Part shown: piece after piece, positions 25,754 to 33,592 of the stretch | Position numbering within the stretch: position 1 is the first letter of the stretch | Layout: each line of letters opens with the position of its first letter | NCBI GenBank assembly: GCA_937988745.1 | Contig: CALKAR010000022.1 | Location: forward strand, 15,549 to 79,548 | Direction: 5' to 3' | Length of the DNA stretch: 64,000 nucleotides | Source of the DNA: an uncultured Peptococcaceae bacterium | GTDB taxonomy: Bacteria > Bacillota > Limnochordia > Darwinibacteriales > Darwinibacteriaceae | Position numbers and translations under genes: made by a program | The notes under the pieces: model-generated | The model's input: the letters and a program-made list of their open reading frames with translations, nothing else | Database searches by the model: none | Told to the model about the DNA's origin: nothing

Positions 25754-26249
25754 AGATGTCCTTCCTAGCCCTGATGACAAATAAAATCACTCCCACCAAA
25801 ATGGTTTCAGGAATTAAGAAGGTCCCGTTATATACCACAGAGTATATCAGCGCTGAGGTACCTTCTGGAGCATATTCCGCAAAGAAGACTACACCAGAAA
25901 TTATATGAGCCAGATAACGGAGCAGAGCACCAACTGCCACGCCAACGGTCATATTATCGCGGAAGTACCCTGCGACACCCAGTGCAGCAAACGGGATGGG
26001 ATAATCAAGCAGTACCTGTACCGGGTGCATAATAAATGGGTCGGTCATAAGCTTCAGAACCCCAAAGAGCGCACCGCCTAAGATCCCCACACGTCCTCCG
26101 CGCCGAAATGCTAATACAAAGATCGGCAGCATGTCAATCCCAATGGAACCACCTTGGGGAAGGCGCCAAAGCCGAATCATAGACAGAACCAGAGCAGCAC
26201 CTACTAAGACTGCCGTTTCAACCATGATTTGTACATTCCGTCTCTCCAT
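25737..26249 (-). CDS. thiT: Thiamine ECF transporter substrate-binding component ThiT
   Basis: A 170-residue membrane protein with about six hydrophobic helices (TAVLVGAALVLSMIRLW; LPIFVLAFRRGGRVGILGGALFG). The block PQGGSIGIDMLPI matches the ThiT substrate-site loop. ThiT binds thiamine and works with the shared ECF module (EcfA, EcfA', EcfT), which is not in this window. The ATG at 26249 has AGGAG 8 bases upstream. The TPP riboswitch directly upstream supports the substrate call. Confidence 0.94.
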   Translation of the reverse strand: MERRNVQIMVETAVLVGAALVLSMIRLWRLPQGGSIGIDMLPIFVLAFRRGGRVGILGGALFGVLKLMTDPFIMHPVQVLLDYPIPFAALGVAGYFRDNMTVGVAVGALLRYLAHIISGVVFFAEYAPEGTSALIYSVVYNGTFLIPETILVGVILFVIRARKDIFEPAQ

Positions 26250-26262
26250 GACATCTCCTCCC

Positions 26263-26294
26263 AAAAAATAAGCTGCGGACACAAGTTCCACAGC
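26263..26294 (-). terminator. Riboswitch-controlled terminator before thiT
   Basis: On the minus strand, GCTGTGGA (26287-26294) pairs with TCCGCAGC (26272-26279; one G-U), loop ACTTGTG, followed by TTATTTTTT (26263-26271). A competing stem pairs GCGGACA (26304-26310, which includes the 3' strand of riboswitch P1) with TGTCCGC (26275-26281). That antiterminator can form only if P1 is open. Predicted OFF-switch: TPP stabilises P1, the terminator forms, and thiT-thiN is shut off. Confidence 0.8.
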
Positions 26295-26305
26295 CAGAAA
26301 AGCTG

Positions 26306-26389
26306 TCCGCTTCCCTTCGCTGGCATTACCCAAACAGGTTCTAAGGGTCAGGAATAATCCTATCTCAGCCTTATGGCTCCCCTAGCGGA
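26306..26389 (-). ncRNA. TPP riboswitch (THI element)
   Basis: Minus-strand RNA contains the conserved core blocks in order: GGGGAGCC ... AAGGCTGAGAT ... CCTGACCCTTAGAACCTG ... TTGGGTAATGCCAGCGAAGGGAAGCG. The closing stem P1 is TCCGCT (26384-26389) with AGCGGA (26306-26311). CTGAGA and GAACCTG are the pyrimidine- and pyrophosphate-sensing sequences known for this class. It controls thiT-thiN, which fits the ligand. Confidence 0.97.
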
Positions 26390-26451
26390 ACTCGTAACCA
26401 CTATTTGATTTGACTCATTACTTCAATTCTACTCATTATCAAAAACTCCTG

Positions 26452-26479
26452 CAATAAGAAACGGCACCGATTGGTGCCG
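26452..26479 (-). terminator. Terminator of the upstream noncoding RNA
   Basis: CGGCACC-AATC-GGTGCCG stem (26462-26479) followed on the minus strand by UUUCUUAUU. It separates the noncoding RNA from the TPP riboswitch transcript. Confidence 0.75.
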
Positions 26480-26660
26480 CTCCGCAGAAGGTATGTACTG
26501 CAATGTATTTTAGTTTGCGCCCAAGGGAGAAGTTATTTTTTGTTTTTTGTGGTGATCGGACTAGACACCTACTACTATGAAAGGGTAACCTATCTCAAAC
26601 GTAACGGAACCCGTGACGGACCTATCAACCTCCCTTATCTATGTATTTACCTTCTGCGCA
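26453..26660 (-). ncRNA. Independent structured noncoding RNA, possibly 6S RNA
   Basis: About 208 nucleotides with a strong promoter and a terminator, and no convincing reading frame. The 5' end (CGCAGAAGGUA) pairs perfectly over 11 bp with the 3' end (UACCUUCUGCG). Inside it, AAGGGAG pairs with CUCCCUU. Between these stems the two strands are unpaired, except for a small GCAA/UUGC hairpin on the 3' side. A closing stem, a large central bubble with a small 3'-side hairpin, and a long apical arm is the layout of 6S RNA, the RNA that binds sigma-A RNA polymerase. The apical part includes an A-rich single strand that is not typical, so the family assignment is tentative. An RNA gene is well supported; 6S identity is a hypothesis. 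Confidence 0.7.
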
Positions 26661-26665
26661 TTCTC

Positions 26666-26694
26666 AGTATAAATTAAATTGTCAGACTTGTCAA
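26666..26694 (-). promoter_or_regulatory. Consensus promoter of the noncoding RNA
   Basis: On the minus strand: TTGACA (26689-26694), 17-base spacer, TATACT (26666-26671). It is placed 33 bases after the rpe terminator and 6-8 bases before the 5' strand of the closing stem, as expected for an RNA whose 5' end is the transcription start. Confidence 0.9.
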
Positions 26695-26727
26695 GCCCCA
26701 CGATAGATATTTGCGACACTTTGCGAT

Positions 26728-26751
26728 AAAAAAAGGGGGAGATCAACCCCC
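26728..26751 (-). terminator. Rho-independent terminator of the rlmN...rpe operon
   Basis: GGGGG-TTGATCT-CCCCC followed by seven U on the minus strand; the rpe stop codon lies in the loop. Confidence 0.88.
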
Positions 26752-27393
26752 TTGACGCATTTTCTCAATATATTCTGCCGGATCTGAACTGGAAAAAATT
26801 GCAGAACCGGCTACCAAAATATCTACACCAGCTTCCACAAGCGCCGCAGCATTAGCATGCGAAACACCGCCGTCGACCTGGATTTTTATCGGTCGCTCCC
26901 CGATCAGCCTGCGGCAGTCCCTGATCTTTTCGTATGATGCCGGAATGAACTTCTGTCCACCAAAGCCCGGATTAACGGTCATGATCAAGATTAAGTCTAG
27001 ATCGTCTAGGATATACTGAAGACCGCCCAAGGAGGTGTGGGGATTTAATGCTACCCCAGCCCCGACCCCTAACTCTCGAATCAGAGCTAGAGTGCGCTGC
27101 AGATGATCAACCGCTTCATAATGGACAGTTATATATGCTGGCTTCAGCTCGGCAAAACCGGGAATAAAGCGATCAGGTTCTTCAACCATGAGATGGACAT
27201 CCAATGGGATATCAGTCGCTCGCTTTACAGCTTGAGCTACCGGCATCCCGTAGCTGATATTAGGTACATAATGCCCGTCCATCACATCGAAATGAATAAG
27301 ATCAGCATTCCTTACTCGCTCCAGTTCTTCGCCCAAACGGGTAAAGTCAGCTGACAATATGGAAGGTGCTATTTGCGGTCTAATGCTGTTCAC
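26743..27393 (-). CDS. rpe: Ribulose-phosphate 3-epimerase
   Basis: Interconverts ribulose-5-phosphate and xylulose-5-phosphate in the pentose phosphate pathway. 216 residues with a TIM-barrel pattern: APSILSADFTRLGEEL, HFDVMDGHYVPNISYG (metal-binding His and Asp), HLMVEEPD, MTVNPGFGGQKFI, QVDGGVSHANAAALVEAGVDILVAGSAIF. Starts at GTG 27393, 14 bases after rsgA, with a weak GAGAGG site. It is the last gene before the terminator; rsgA-rpe order is conserved. Confidence 0.97.
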   Translation of the reverse strand: MNSIRPQIAPSILSADFTRLGEELERVRNADLIHFDVMDGHYVPNISYGMPVAQAVKRATDIPLDVHLMVEEPDRFIPGFAELKPAYITVHYEAVDHLQRTLALIRELGVGAGVALNPHTSLGGLQYILDDLDLILIMTVNPGFGGQKFIPASYEKIRDCRRLIGERPIKIQVDGGVSHANAAALVEAGVDILVAGSAIFSSSDPAEYIEKMRQGG

Positions 27394-27407
27394 TTCCTCT
27401 CACAAAC

Positions 27408-28277
27408 TTAGTAGGGTTTGTTTTCCTCTATCTCTGCGAGGAAGAGCAGATAATGCTCGTAGCGCTGCCGCACGATAGTTCCATCTTCTACAGCTTCCTT
27501 TACTCGGCAGTTTGGTTCATGCCGGTGGAGACATCCCCGGAACTGGCATTGACCGTAAAATGGTTCAAACTCGGGAAACATGTGCTGCAGCTCTTCTATT
27601 TCAATACCGATCATTTCAAGGCGGGAGAAACCTGGAGTATCAGCAATTAAGCCGCCCCACGGCAGCGGCAGGAGACTTACGGTTCGAGTAGTATGCCGTC
27701 CTCGCCCTAGTTTTTCGCTGACATCACCGGTTTCTAATGAAAAGCCCGGTTCGAGTGCATTGATCAGAGATGATTTTCCGACCCCACTGGGACCTGCAAG
27801 TGTAGTGATCCGGTCAGCAAGACAGTCCTTAATCTCATTGAGGCCTTGTCTTGAGGCCGCGCTGGCGAGCAGTACATTGTAGCCCGCACTGTCGTAATAT
27901 TTTTTGAGCTCTTGAGCCACATCAGGCGCTAAATCTATCTTGTTGATCACAACAAATGCTTGCAGTCCTGCCTTTTCCACATGGACAAGGATGCGATCAA
28001 ATAACAGCGGAATAGGATCCGGCTGAGCGGCTGCGGTCACGACCATAACCTGCTCAACATTAGCAATGGGCGGCCTGATCAGCGCGGTCGAACGGGGCAG
28101 TACTTCTTCTACTAACCCTTTCCCTTCGCTGCATGAGATCAGCACCCGATCACCTACCAGAACGCGCTCGTCTTCGAGGCGCAGTCGGCCCCGCAGCCGG
28201 CAGGTAACTACTTCTCCTTGATCAGTAAGCACGTCATAAAAACCACCAGTGCCTTTCACAATAATGCCTTGTTCCAT
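27408..28277 (-). CDS. rsgA: Ribosome small subunit-dependent GTPase RsgA
   Basis: Circularly permuted GTPase of 289 residues that checks 30S maturation. An OB-fold is at the N-terminus (GGFYDVLTDQGEVVTCRLRGR). The G motifs come in permuted order: NKIDLAPD (G4), GPSGVGKSSLIN (G1), RHTTRTVSL (G2), ADTPGFS (G3). The C-terminal zinc knuckle is CQFRGCLHRHEPNC. It directly follows prkC, whose B. subtilis homologue phosphorylates this protein (CpgA). Confidence 0.97.
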   Translation of the reverse strand: MEQGIIVKGTGGFYDVLTDQGEVVTCRLRGRLRLEDERVLVGDRVLISCSEGKGLVEEVLPRSTALIRPPIANVEQVMVVTAAAQPDPIPLLFDRILVHVEKAGLQAFVVINKIDLAPDVAQELKKYYDSAGYNVLLASAASRQGLNEIKDCLADRITTLAGPSGVGKSSLINALEPGFSLETGDVSEKLGRGRHTTRTVSLLPLPWGGLIADTPGFSRLEMIGIEIEELQHMFPEFEPFYGQCQFRGCLHRHEPNCRVKEAVEDGTIVRQRYEHYLLFLAEIEENKPY

Positions 28278-28280
28278 ACA

Positions 28281-30215
28281 CTACTCCTTAAATGGACGAT
28301 TTAGAAACATTCTTCCACCGATATACACCTGGAGAGTCGCTCCGTCTCCACGGCCCTGAACGGTACGGACTACTCGTGTACCGCCATCGTGGACTTCACG
28401 GTAGACCTCTCTGGCACCGAAGTCGTCAATGACGAGTATGGTAACTTCTTGAGAAGGCCCTTCAGGGACGTTGATAGTGACTTCCACATTGTGCCAATGG
28501 CTTTCAGCTGCCCAGCGTTCTAGCTCCTCAGGAGGCGTGTCTGGTACAGTAACTGATTGTCTAGGCGCTCCTTGAGAATAGACAAAGTCAATGGTCCACC
28601 CAACTTCTACAGTTGTTCCCGGAGGAGGGTTCTGCTCAATAATCTGTCCCTGCCCGTAAATTGTGCTGTATTCTGGCCATAGGTTACCTTCTGCCAACCC
28701 CAAGTTCGCCAAAAGTCCCCGTACAGTAGAGAGCTGCTGGCCGCGGAAATCAGGAACTTCCACAGATGCCAAGACCTCTCTCCCCCGATTGATCACAAGA
28801 TCGACCGGAGTACCCATCTGTACCGGTATACCTGGTTCAGGGTACTGATCAATTACCGTATTGAGTGGAGCCTCGTCATCAAAAACATCCTGTTCATCAC
28901 CGAGGACGAAACCCGCTTGCGTCAGCGTCAAGCGTGCTTCCCGGAGGGTCATTCCTGTAACACTCGGCATCTCTACAATTTGCGGACCTCTGCTGACCCT
29001 TACTGCAATGGTGCGGTTCTGCTTAACATTGCGTCCGCTGGGCGGATCTTGATGGACAATGTATCCTGCAGGAATCTGATTGTCGAAAACCTCTTGTTCT
29101 ACACTGAGATGCAAACCTAGTGAACCCAGAAGCTGTTCTGCCGCGGATTTCTCCATTCCTTCTATGGCCGGAACCTGAACTTCATCGGGGAATAAGATCT
29201 CAGGGATAATTGCGATAACTCCCCACGTTATACCAATGAATAATGCCACAATCACGAAGATAGTCAGGCCGCGCCGCGACTTACCCTGCTTCTTGCGGGC
29301 TTTCCGTCTTTTCTTGGCTGCCACCTCGTTAACCTCCTTGTCTGATACATCAATTGCTTCGAGCACCACCGTGTGCTCGTCGGGTTCAGCCGCGCCCAAC
29401 TCCCGTTCAATGCTCAGCAGGATGCCTGCAACCTCATCGGCATTCCTTGGTCGCTGTTCCGGTTCTTTGGCCATCAGTCTCATAACTAGCTGTTCCAACC
29501 CGCGGTGTAGGTCTGGCACGTACTGCCTTATAGGAGTTGGGGTTTCTTGAATCTGCTTCAGGGCAATTGCAATTGGAGTATCGCCTCGAAACGGCTGGCG
29601 GCCCGTAAGCATTTCGTACATTACAACGCCGAGGGAGTACAAGTCGCTTGAACTTTGTACATTTACACCCCTGGCCTGCTCAGGCGAGAAATAATGTACT
29701 GAGCCTAAAACAACCCCTGTTTGGGTGAGGTTAGCAGCAGACATGGCTTGGGCAATGCCGAAGTCGGTAACCTTCACCTGCCCATCTTGCGTAATTAGAA
29801 TATTGTGAGGCTTAATATCCCTATGAATAATTCCGTGCTGATGCGCGTGGGAAAGTGCTTTGGCTATCTGCATCGCCACACTAACCACAAAATGCTCTGA
29901 AAGAGCACCTTTCTCCTTAATGATAGCACTTAGATTCTGCCCCTGAACATATTCCATGACAATGTAATGAGCCTGCTCTGTCTGGCCAACATCGTAGATG
30001 TTTACGACATTTGGATGGGACAAGCTTGCTGCCGCTTGGGCCTCTCTGCGAAACCGTTCAATAAACTCAGCATCGCTGGCGAACTGCTCTCGGAGCACTT
30101 TAATTGCAACGATGCGGTTGAGAAGGGTATCCCGGGCACGATAAACAAGGGCCATCCCCCCATCGCCCACTTTATCTAAGATCTCGTATCGATTTACCAA
30201 TTTCTCACCAATCAT
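28281..30215 (-). CDS. prkC: Membrane Ser/Thr protein kinase with PASTA repeats (PrkC/PknB)
   Basis: A 644-residue Hanks-type kinase that senses cell-wall fragments. It has a kinase domain at residues ~10-270 (VGDGGMALVYRA, VAIKVL, IIHRDIKPHNIL, VTDFGIAQA), a basic juxtamembrane KKRRKARKKQGKSRR, one transmembrane helix (~315-340), three PASTA repeats (~350-555) and a C-terminal domain. ATG 30215 with AAAGG 8 bases upstream is preferred to the GTG three codons earlier. It is grouped with the PP2C phosphatase, FHA reader, PBP and SEDS genes, a signalling-cell wall module. Confidence 0.97.
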   Translation of the reverse strand: MIGEKLVNRYEILDKVGDGGMALVYRARDTLLNRIVAIKVLREQFASDAEFIERFRREAQAAASLSHPNVVNIYDVGQTEQAHYIVMEYVQGQNLSAIIKEKGALSEHFVVSVAMQIAKALSHAHQHGIIHRDIKPHNILITQDGQVKVTDFGIAQAMSAANLTQTGVVLGSVHYFSPEQARGVNVQSSSDLYSLGVVMYEMLTGRQPFRGDTPIAIALKQIQETPTPIRQYVPDLHRGLEQLVMRLMAKEPEQRPRNADEVAGILLSIERELGAAEPDEHTVVLEAIDVSDKEVNEVAAKKRRKARKKQGKSRRGLTIFVIVALFIGITWGVIAIIPEILFPDEVQVPAIEGMEKSAAEQLLGSLGLHLSVEQEVFDNQIPAGYIVHQDPPSGRNVKQNRTIAVRVSRGPQIVEMPSVTGMTLREARLTLTQAGFVLGDEQDVFDDEAPLNTVIDQYPEPGIPVQMGTPVDLVINRGREVLASVEVPDFRGQQLSTVRGLLANLGLAEGNLWPEYSTIYGQGQIIEQNPPPGTTVEVGWTIDFVYSQGAPRQSVTVPDTPPEELERWAAESHWHNVEVTINVPEGPSQEVTILVIDDFGAREVYREVHDGGTRVVRTVQGRGDGATLQVYIGGRMFLNRPFKE

Positions 30216-30232
30216 GGCAGTCACCTTTCAAT

Positions 30233-31564
30233 TTACATGCCCTCTAGAATGCCTTGGGCTTTCAGAGCTTCCCACAAAACCAAACCGCCAAGGGGAGCTG
30301 CTGTCTGAGATGCGGTACCACCGTGTTCGAGCAGTACCACAACTGCGGCTGCGGGATCCAGCGCTGGAGCAAATCCAATGAACCAGCTGTGGTCTGCACC
30401 GCTTGCAGTCTGAGCAGTTCCAGTTTTGCCGGCGGTCAAGATACCTGGCACTTGGGCACTCTTTGCCGTACCGCTCCGAACAGCCAAAACCATGGCATCT
30501 CGTACTCCAGCTGCAGCCCACTGTGGAACCACTTGCGACATAACGCGAGGGCGCTGGATCTTGGGGAATCTCCATCCACCCTTGATTTCCTGCACCAAGT
30601 AAGGCCGCATCAAAGTTCCTCCATTGGCAATTGCTGAAACGGCACACGCCATCTGAAGAGGCGTTACCAGCAGAGGACCTTGGCCTATCCCTACTTGGCC
30701 CCAACCATAAGCCGATAACTCACTTCCAGGCAAGTTCCCGGCACCGGTTGGCAGACAGAAATTTGGTGCTGTACCCAAGCCGAACCTCTGCAGCGCATGC
30801 AGCAGATCGGAGCCCAACTCTGCCGCCAGCTGTGCAAATACAGTATTTGAAGACAGCGCCAAAGCTTCTTTTGTATTGATCTCCCCTAAGGCCTGCCCTT
30901 GGAAGTTTGCTATTCTCCTTCCTGAGAGCTCTATCACACCTCGATCATTCCAGCGATCCTCTAGGGAAACTGCACGGCTTTCTAAGGCCGCTGCCAGCAC
31001 CAAAGGCTTTAGCGCTGAGCCGGGCGGATACTGCCCCTGCACAGCTCGGTTAATAAAAGGACTTCGCTGATCTGTCAGGTATTCTGGCCACTTCTCACTC
31101 AAGGCATTGCCATCAACATAAGGATAGGAAGCCAATGCCAAGATCTGCCCAGTTCTTGGCTCCATTACAACAACCGCCCCTACCTGCCCTTCTAGGAGCT
31201 CTTCGACGCGCTGCTGCAAGCCGAGGTCAATCGTTGTGTGCACCTTTTGCCCGCTTGCGAGCCTTTCATGCCATACCTGCTCCAGTCCACTCATGCCGTA
31301 GCGGACGTGGAAATACCCTGTTATGTGGCTGGTTCCTGAGGTTGCGTAGACTCGTCTAGTTCCCTGGGCATCGTCGATTGTTTCGGCGAGGACCTGGCCA
31401 TTTCGATCTAGAATCTCGCCCCGTGGTGAGCGAAAGACACTGTATCGCCCCGGATTCAGCGGATGTTGATCTAACTCGATAATCAGCTGCCAATAGACAA
31501 GGAAGGCAAGCAGCAGGAAATATCCGGCGAGCAAACCGATAAAGAACCGACGGGTGTTCTTCAC
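30233..31564 (-). CDS. Class B penicillin-binding protein (peptidoglycan transpeptidase, PbpA-like)
   Basis: A 443-residue D,D-transpeptidase. Short cytoplasmic start (VKNTRRFF), one membrane anchor (IGLLAGYFLLLAFLVYWQL), and the catalytic motifs SALK (PPGSALKPL), SSN (ALSSNTVF) and KTG (TAGKTGTAQTA). It is short for the class, with a minimal N-terminal pedestal, like actinobacterial PbpA. Start is GTG 31564, overlapping the SEDS stop as GTGA, with AGGTGAGG five bases upstream. It is the presumed partner of the neighbouring SEDS glycosyltransferase. Confidence 0.95.
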   Translation of the reverse strand: MKNTRRFFIGLLAGYFLLLAFLVYWQLIIELDQHPLNPGRYSVFRSPRGEILDRNGQVLAETIDDAQGTRRVYATSGTSHITGYFHVRYGMSGLEQVWHERLASGQKVHTTIDLGLQQRVEELLEGQVGAVVVMEPRTGQILALASYPYVDGNALSEKWPEYLTDQRSPFINRAVQGQYPPGSALKPLVLAAALESRAVSLEDRWNDRGVIELSGRRIANFQGQALGEINTKEALALSSNTVFAQLAAELGSDLLHALQRFGLGTAPNFCLPTGAGNLPGSELSAYGWGQVGIGQGPLLVTPLQMACAVSAIANGGTLMRPYLVQEIKGGWRFPKIQRPRVMSQVVPQWAAAGVRDAMVLAVRSGTAKSAQVPGILTAGKTGTAQTASGADHSWFIGFAPALDPAAAVVVLLEHGGTASQTAAPLGGLVLWEALKAQGILEGM

Positions 31565-32766
31565 TCGGGCCTCACCTGCCCAATGCTGACTAGAATTCCC
31601 AGCATCCACATCTGGGCTGCTAATGAACTAGAACCGTAGCTTAGAAACGGGAGTGTCATACCGGTCACAGGCAGGACTCGCAAAATCCCACCCACAACCA
31701 TAAAAACCTGCACAGACCACAACAATACAATGCCTAAAGCCGTATAATACTCCAGCGGCTCTGCTGCGTCCCTGGCAAGTTTAATACCAGAGTAGGCTAG
31801 GAGCAGATATGCACTAAGAACTGCTGCTGCACCAAAAAATCCCAACTCCTCGCCAATCAGGGCAAAAATGAAATCGGTGTGCACTTCAGGAATAACTTCT
31901 CCTAGTCCTAAGCCGATTCCTTTTCCCAACACCTTCCCTCGGTTGAGAGCAAACAACCCCTGCAGCACCTGATAGCCTGCTCCTTCTGCGTAGTCCCACG
32001 GCGAAAGCCATGCAGTCAAACGGGTCCGAAGATGTGGGAAGATATAAAAGGCTGCCCCGAAAGCTGCTGCGGCGATAACTAGAGAAGCTGCGATCAACCG
32101 CCAAGAGAACACGACTGCTGCAGCCAAGAGGCAGAATACGGCGTATAAAAGCAGAGCTGGCCCCAAGTCTCGCTGCACAGCTAAGAGCAAAAACACTCCG
32201 CTCACAAACACCATCAAGGGACCCCAGTATTTAACAGCGGCCCAACCGTGTTTAGCATTCAGCAGAGTGCGATTCTCCACAAGATAGCGAACTATGAACA
32301 TCACAAGCAGAACGCGAGCAAACTCGACCGGTTGAAAGCGGATGATTCCTAAATCAAGCCAAGCCTTGGCACCACCAACTCTTGTGCCAAAAGTCAATGT
32401 TGCGGCGAGCATGAGTAAAGCACTAAGGCCAAAGATATATTTTACACGTGTTCGAGTCCAACCTCCCCAAATCCCAACGCAAAATGCTGCTGAACCAACC
32501 AGGAAACCGCGAAACTGCTGAGAAGCATATGCAGGCTGGATCCGCAACATGAACAGCCAACCAAGCCCAACCAAAAAGGCTGTCGGCAGCAGACACTCTG
32601 CTCTATGGCCAAGCCTTCGTAAAATAAGATATAGCACCATAAAGCCAGTCCAAATTATGAACAGCTGCCACCACAAGGCTATTTCCTTTCCCAGAACAGC
32701 GAGATATACCAGAGCAAGCCCGAACCATCCAGCCAATTCTAACCACATCAACATGGGACGGCGCAT
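31561..32766 (-). CDS. SEDS-family peptidoglycan glycosyltransferase (FtsW/RodA-like)
   Basis: A 401-residue membrane protein with about ten transmembrane helices. SEDS hallmarks are the AKAWLDLGIIRFQPVEFARVLLVMF segment, VQRDLGPALLLYAVF (conserved Asp), LGEVIPEVHTDFIFALIGEELGFFGA and TGMTLPFLSYGSSS. It polymerises lipid II glycans with its cognate PBP. FtsW versus RodA cannot be decided by eye; the prkC-pbpA-SEDS-prpC-fha order equals the actinobacterial pknB-pbpA-rodA-pstP-fha cluster, which favours RodA. ATG 32766 follows AGGAGGC. Confidence 0.95.
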   Translation of the reverse strand: MRRPMLMWLELAGWFGLALVYLAVLGKEIALWWQLFIIWTGFMVLYLILRRLGHRAECLLPTAFLVGLGWLFMLRIQPAYASQQFRGFLVGSAAFCVGIWGGWTRTRVKYIFGLSALLMLAATLTFGTRVGGAKAWLDLGIIRFQPVEFARVLLVMFIVRYLVENRTLLNAKHGWAAVKYWGPLMVFVSGVFLLLAVQRDLGPALLLYAVFCLLAAAVVFSWRLIAASLVIAAAAFGAAFYIFPHLRTRLTAWLSPWDYAEGAGYQVLQGLFALNRGKVLGKGIGLGLGEVIPEVHTDFIFALIGEELGFFGAAAVLSAYLLLAYSGIKLARDAAEPLEYYTALGIVLLWSVQVFMVVGGILRVLPVTGMTLPFLSYGSSSLAAQMWMLGILVSIGQVRPE

Positions 32767-32777
32767 ACTAGTGCCTC

Positions 32778-33482
32778 CTAGGGGATTTGGGCTACGATTA
32801 CAGTAATATTATCACGTCCACCCAGGGTGTTCGCTAACTCGACAAGCTTGTGGGCCGCTTCCCGAGGATCTAATCTATCAATATGCTCTTTGATCTGTTT
32901 ATCACTCAGTACATCAGTTAGTCCATCGGTGCAGAGAAGGATCTTTGCACCAGAAGAAAAAAACCTGCGCTGCACTTCGACGTCCACAACGCCCAAACCG
33001 AGAGCTTGTGAAAGAACATGGCGCTGAGGATGCTGCTCTGCCTCTTCTGGAGAAAGGCTGCCCTGACGGGCTAATTCTCCGACAAGAGAATGATCGTTTG
33101 TAATGCGGACTAGTTCACCCTGGCTGAAACCATAGGCACGACTGTCCCCCACGTGACCAAAGATCACGTCTGCACCCTGTGCCTGTGGAATGCACAAAGC
33201 CATGGTAATGGTCGTGCCCATACCATGCAAACCGGGATCGGACTTAGATGCTTCTACAATCTTTTCATGCGCGCCAAGAACAGCACGGCGGACCTCTTCT
33301 TCTGGCTCTAAAAGTGAAAACTCATAATCTCGGATATAGTCCACTGCCAGCTTAGAGGCTACTTCTCCTGCCTGATGACCACCCATACCATCGCAGACAA
33401 TTAGAAGTTTATCGCTGACCCAAAAGGCGTCTTCGTTGGTCTGCCGTACCCGGCCGATTGTTGTTTCTGCCCCCACGATCAT
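32778..33482 (-). CDS. prpC: PP2C-family Ser/Thr protein phosphatase (PrpC/Stp1)
   Basis: A 234-residue metal-dependent phosphatase that reverses PrkC phosphorylation. It has the PP2C motifs ETTIGRVRQTNEDAFW, LLIVCDGMGGHQAGEVAS (metal-binding Asp-Gly), GMGTTITMALC, GHVGDSRAYGF, LLCTDGLTDVLSD and GGRDNITVIVA. ATG 33482 has GGGGTG 6 bases upstream; ATG 33485 is equally in frame. It lies 12 bases after the membrane microprotein gene. Confidence 0.96.
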   Translation of the reverse strand: MIVGAETTIGRVRQTNEDAFWVSDKLLIVCDGMGGHQAGEVASKLAVDYIRDYEFSLLEPEEEVRRAVLGAHEKIVEASKSDPGLHGMGTTITMALCIPQAQGADVIFGHVGDSRAYGFSQGELVRITNDHSLVGELARQGSLSPEEAEQHPQRHVLSQALGLGVVDVEVQRRFFSSGAKILLCTDGLTDVLSDKQIKEHIDRLDPREAAHKLVELANTLGGRDNITVIVAQIP

Positions 33483-33493
33483 CATCAACACCC

Positions 33494-33592
33494 CTACTCT
33501 AACTCGTTCAGCATCAAACGAGCCATTCCCCATATTATACGCAGCAGCCACAGTACCACAGCCAGTCTGAGAACAACCTTAATACCCGTCAT
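33494..33592 (-). CDS. 32-residue single-pass membrane peptide, FhaB N-terminus-like
   Basis: A short reading frame that fills the gap between the FHA gene and prpC exactly. Its ATG shares one base with the FHA stop (TAATG), and its TAG ends 12 bases before prpC. It begins MTGIKVVLRLAVVLWLLRI and ends in ARLMLNELE: a short polar start, one hydrophobic helix of about 20 residues with flanking arginines, and an acidic tail. In actinobacteria and some Firmicutes, this slot holds FhaB, which begins with a similar hydrophobic segment followed by an FHA domain; here the FHA part is missing. It may be a functional microprotein or a remnant. Support comes from position, coupling and composition only. 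Confidence 0.65.
   Translation of the reverse strand: MTGIKVVLRLAVVLWLLRIIWGMARLMLNELE

Noticed and set aside
26471..26677. Plus-strand frame of 68 codons between thiT and rpe
   Set aside because: It is antisense to the promoter-terminator-framed noncoding RNA, lacks a ribosome binding site and shows no protein-like pattern.
30228..30704. Minus-strand frame of 158 codons within the PBP gene
   Set aside because: It is an alternate-frame shadow, rich in Ser, Arg and Cys, inside a PBP with complete SxxK, SxN and KTG motifs.
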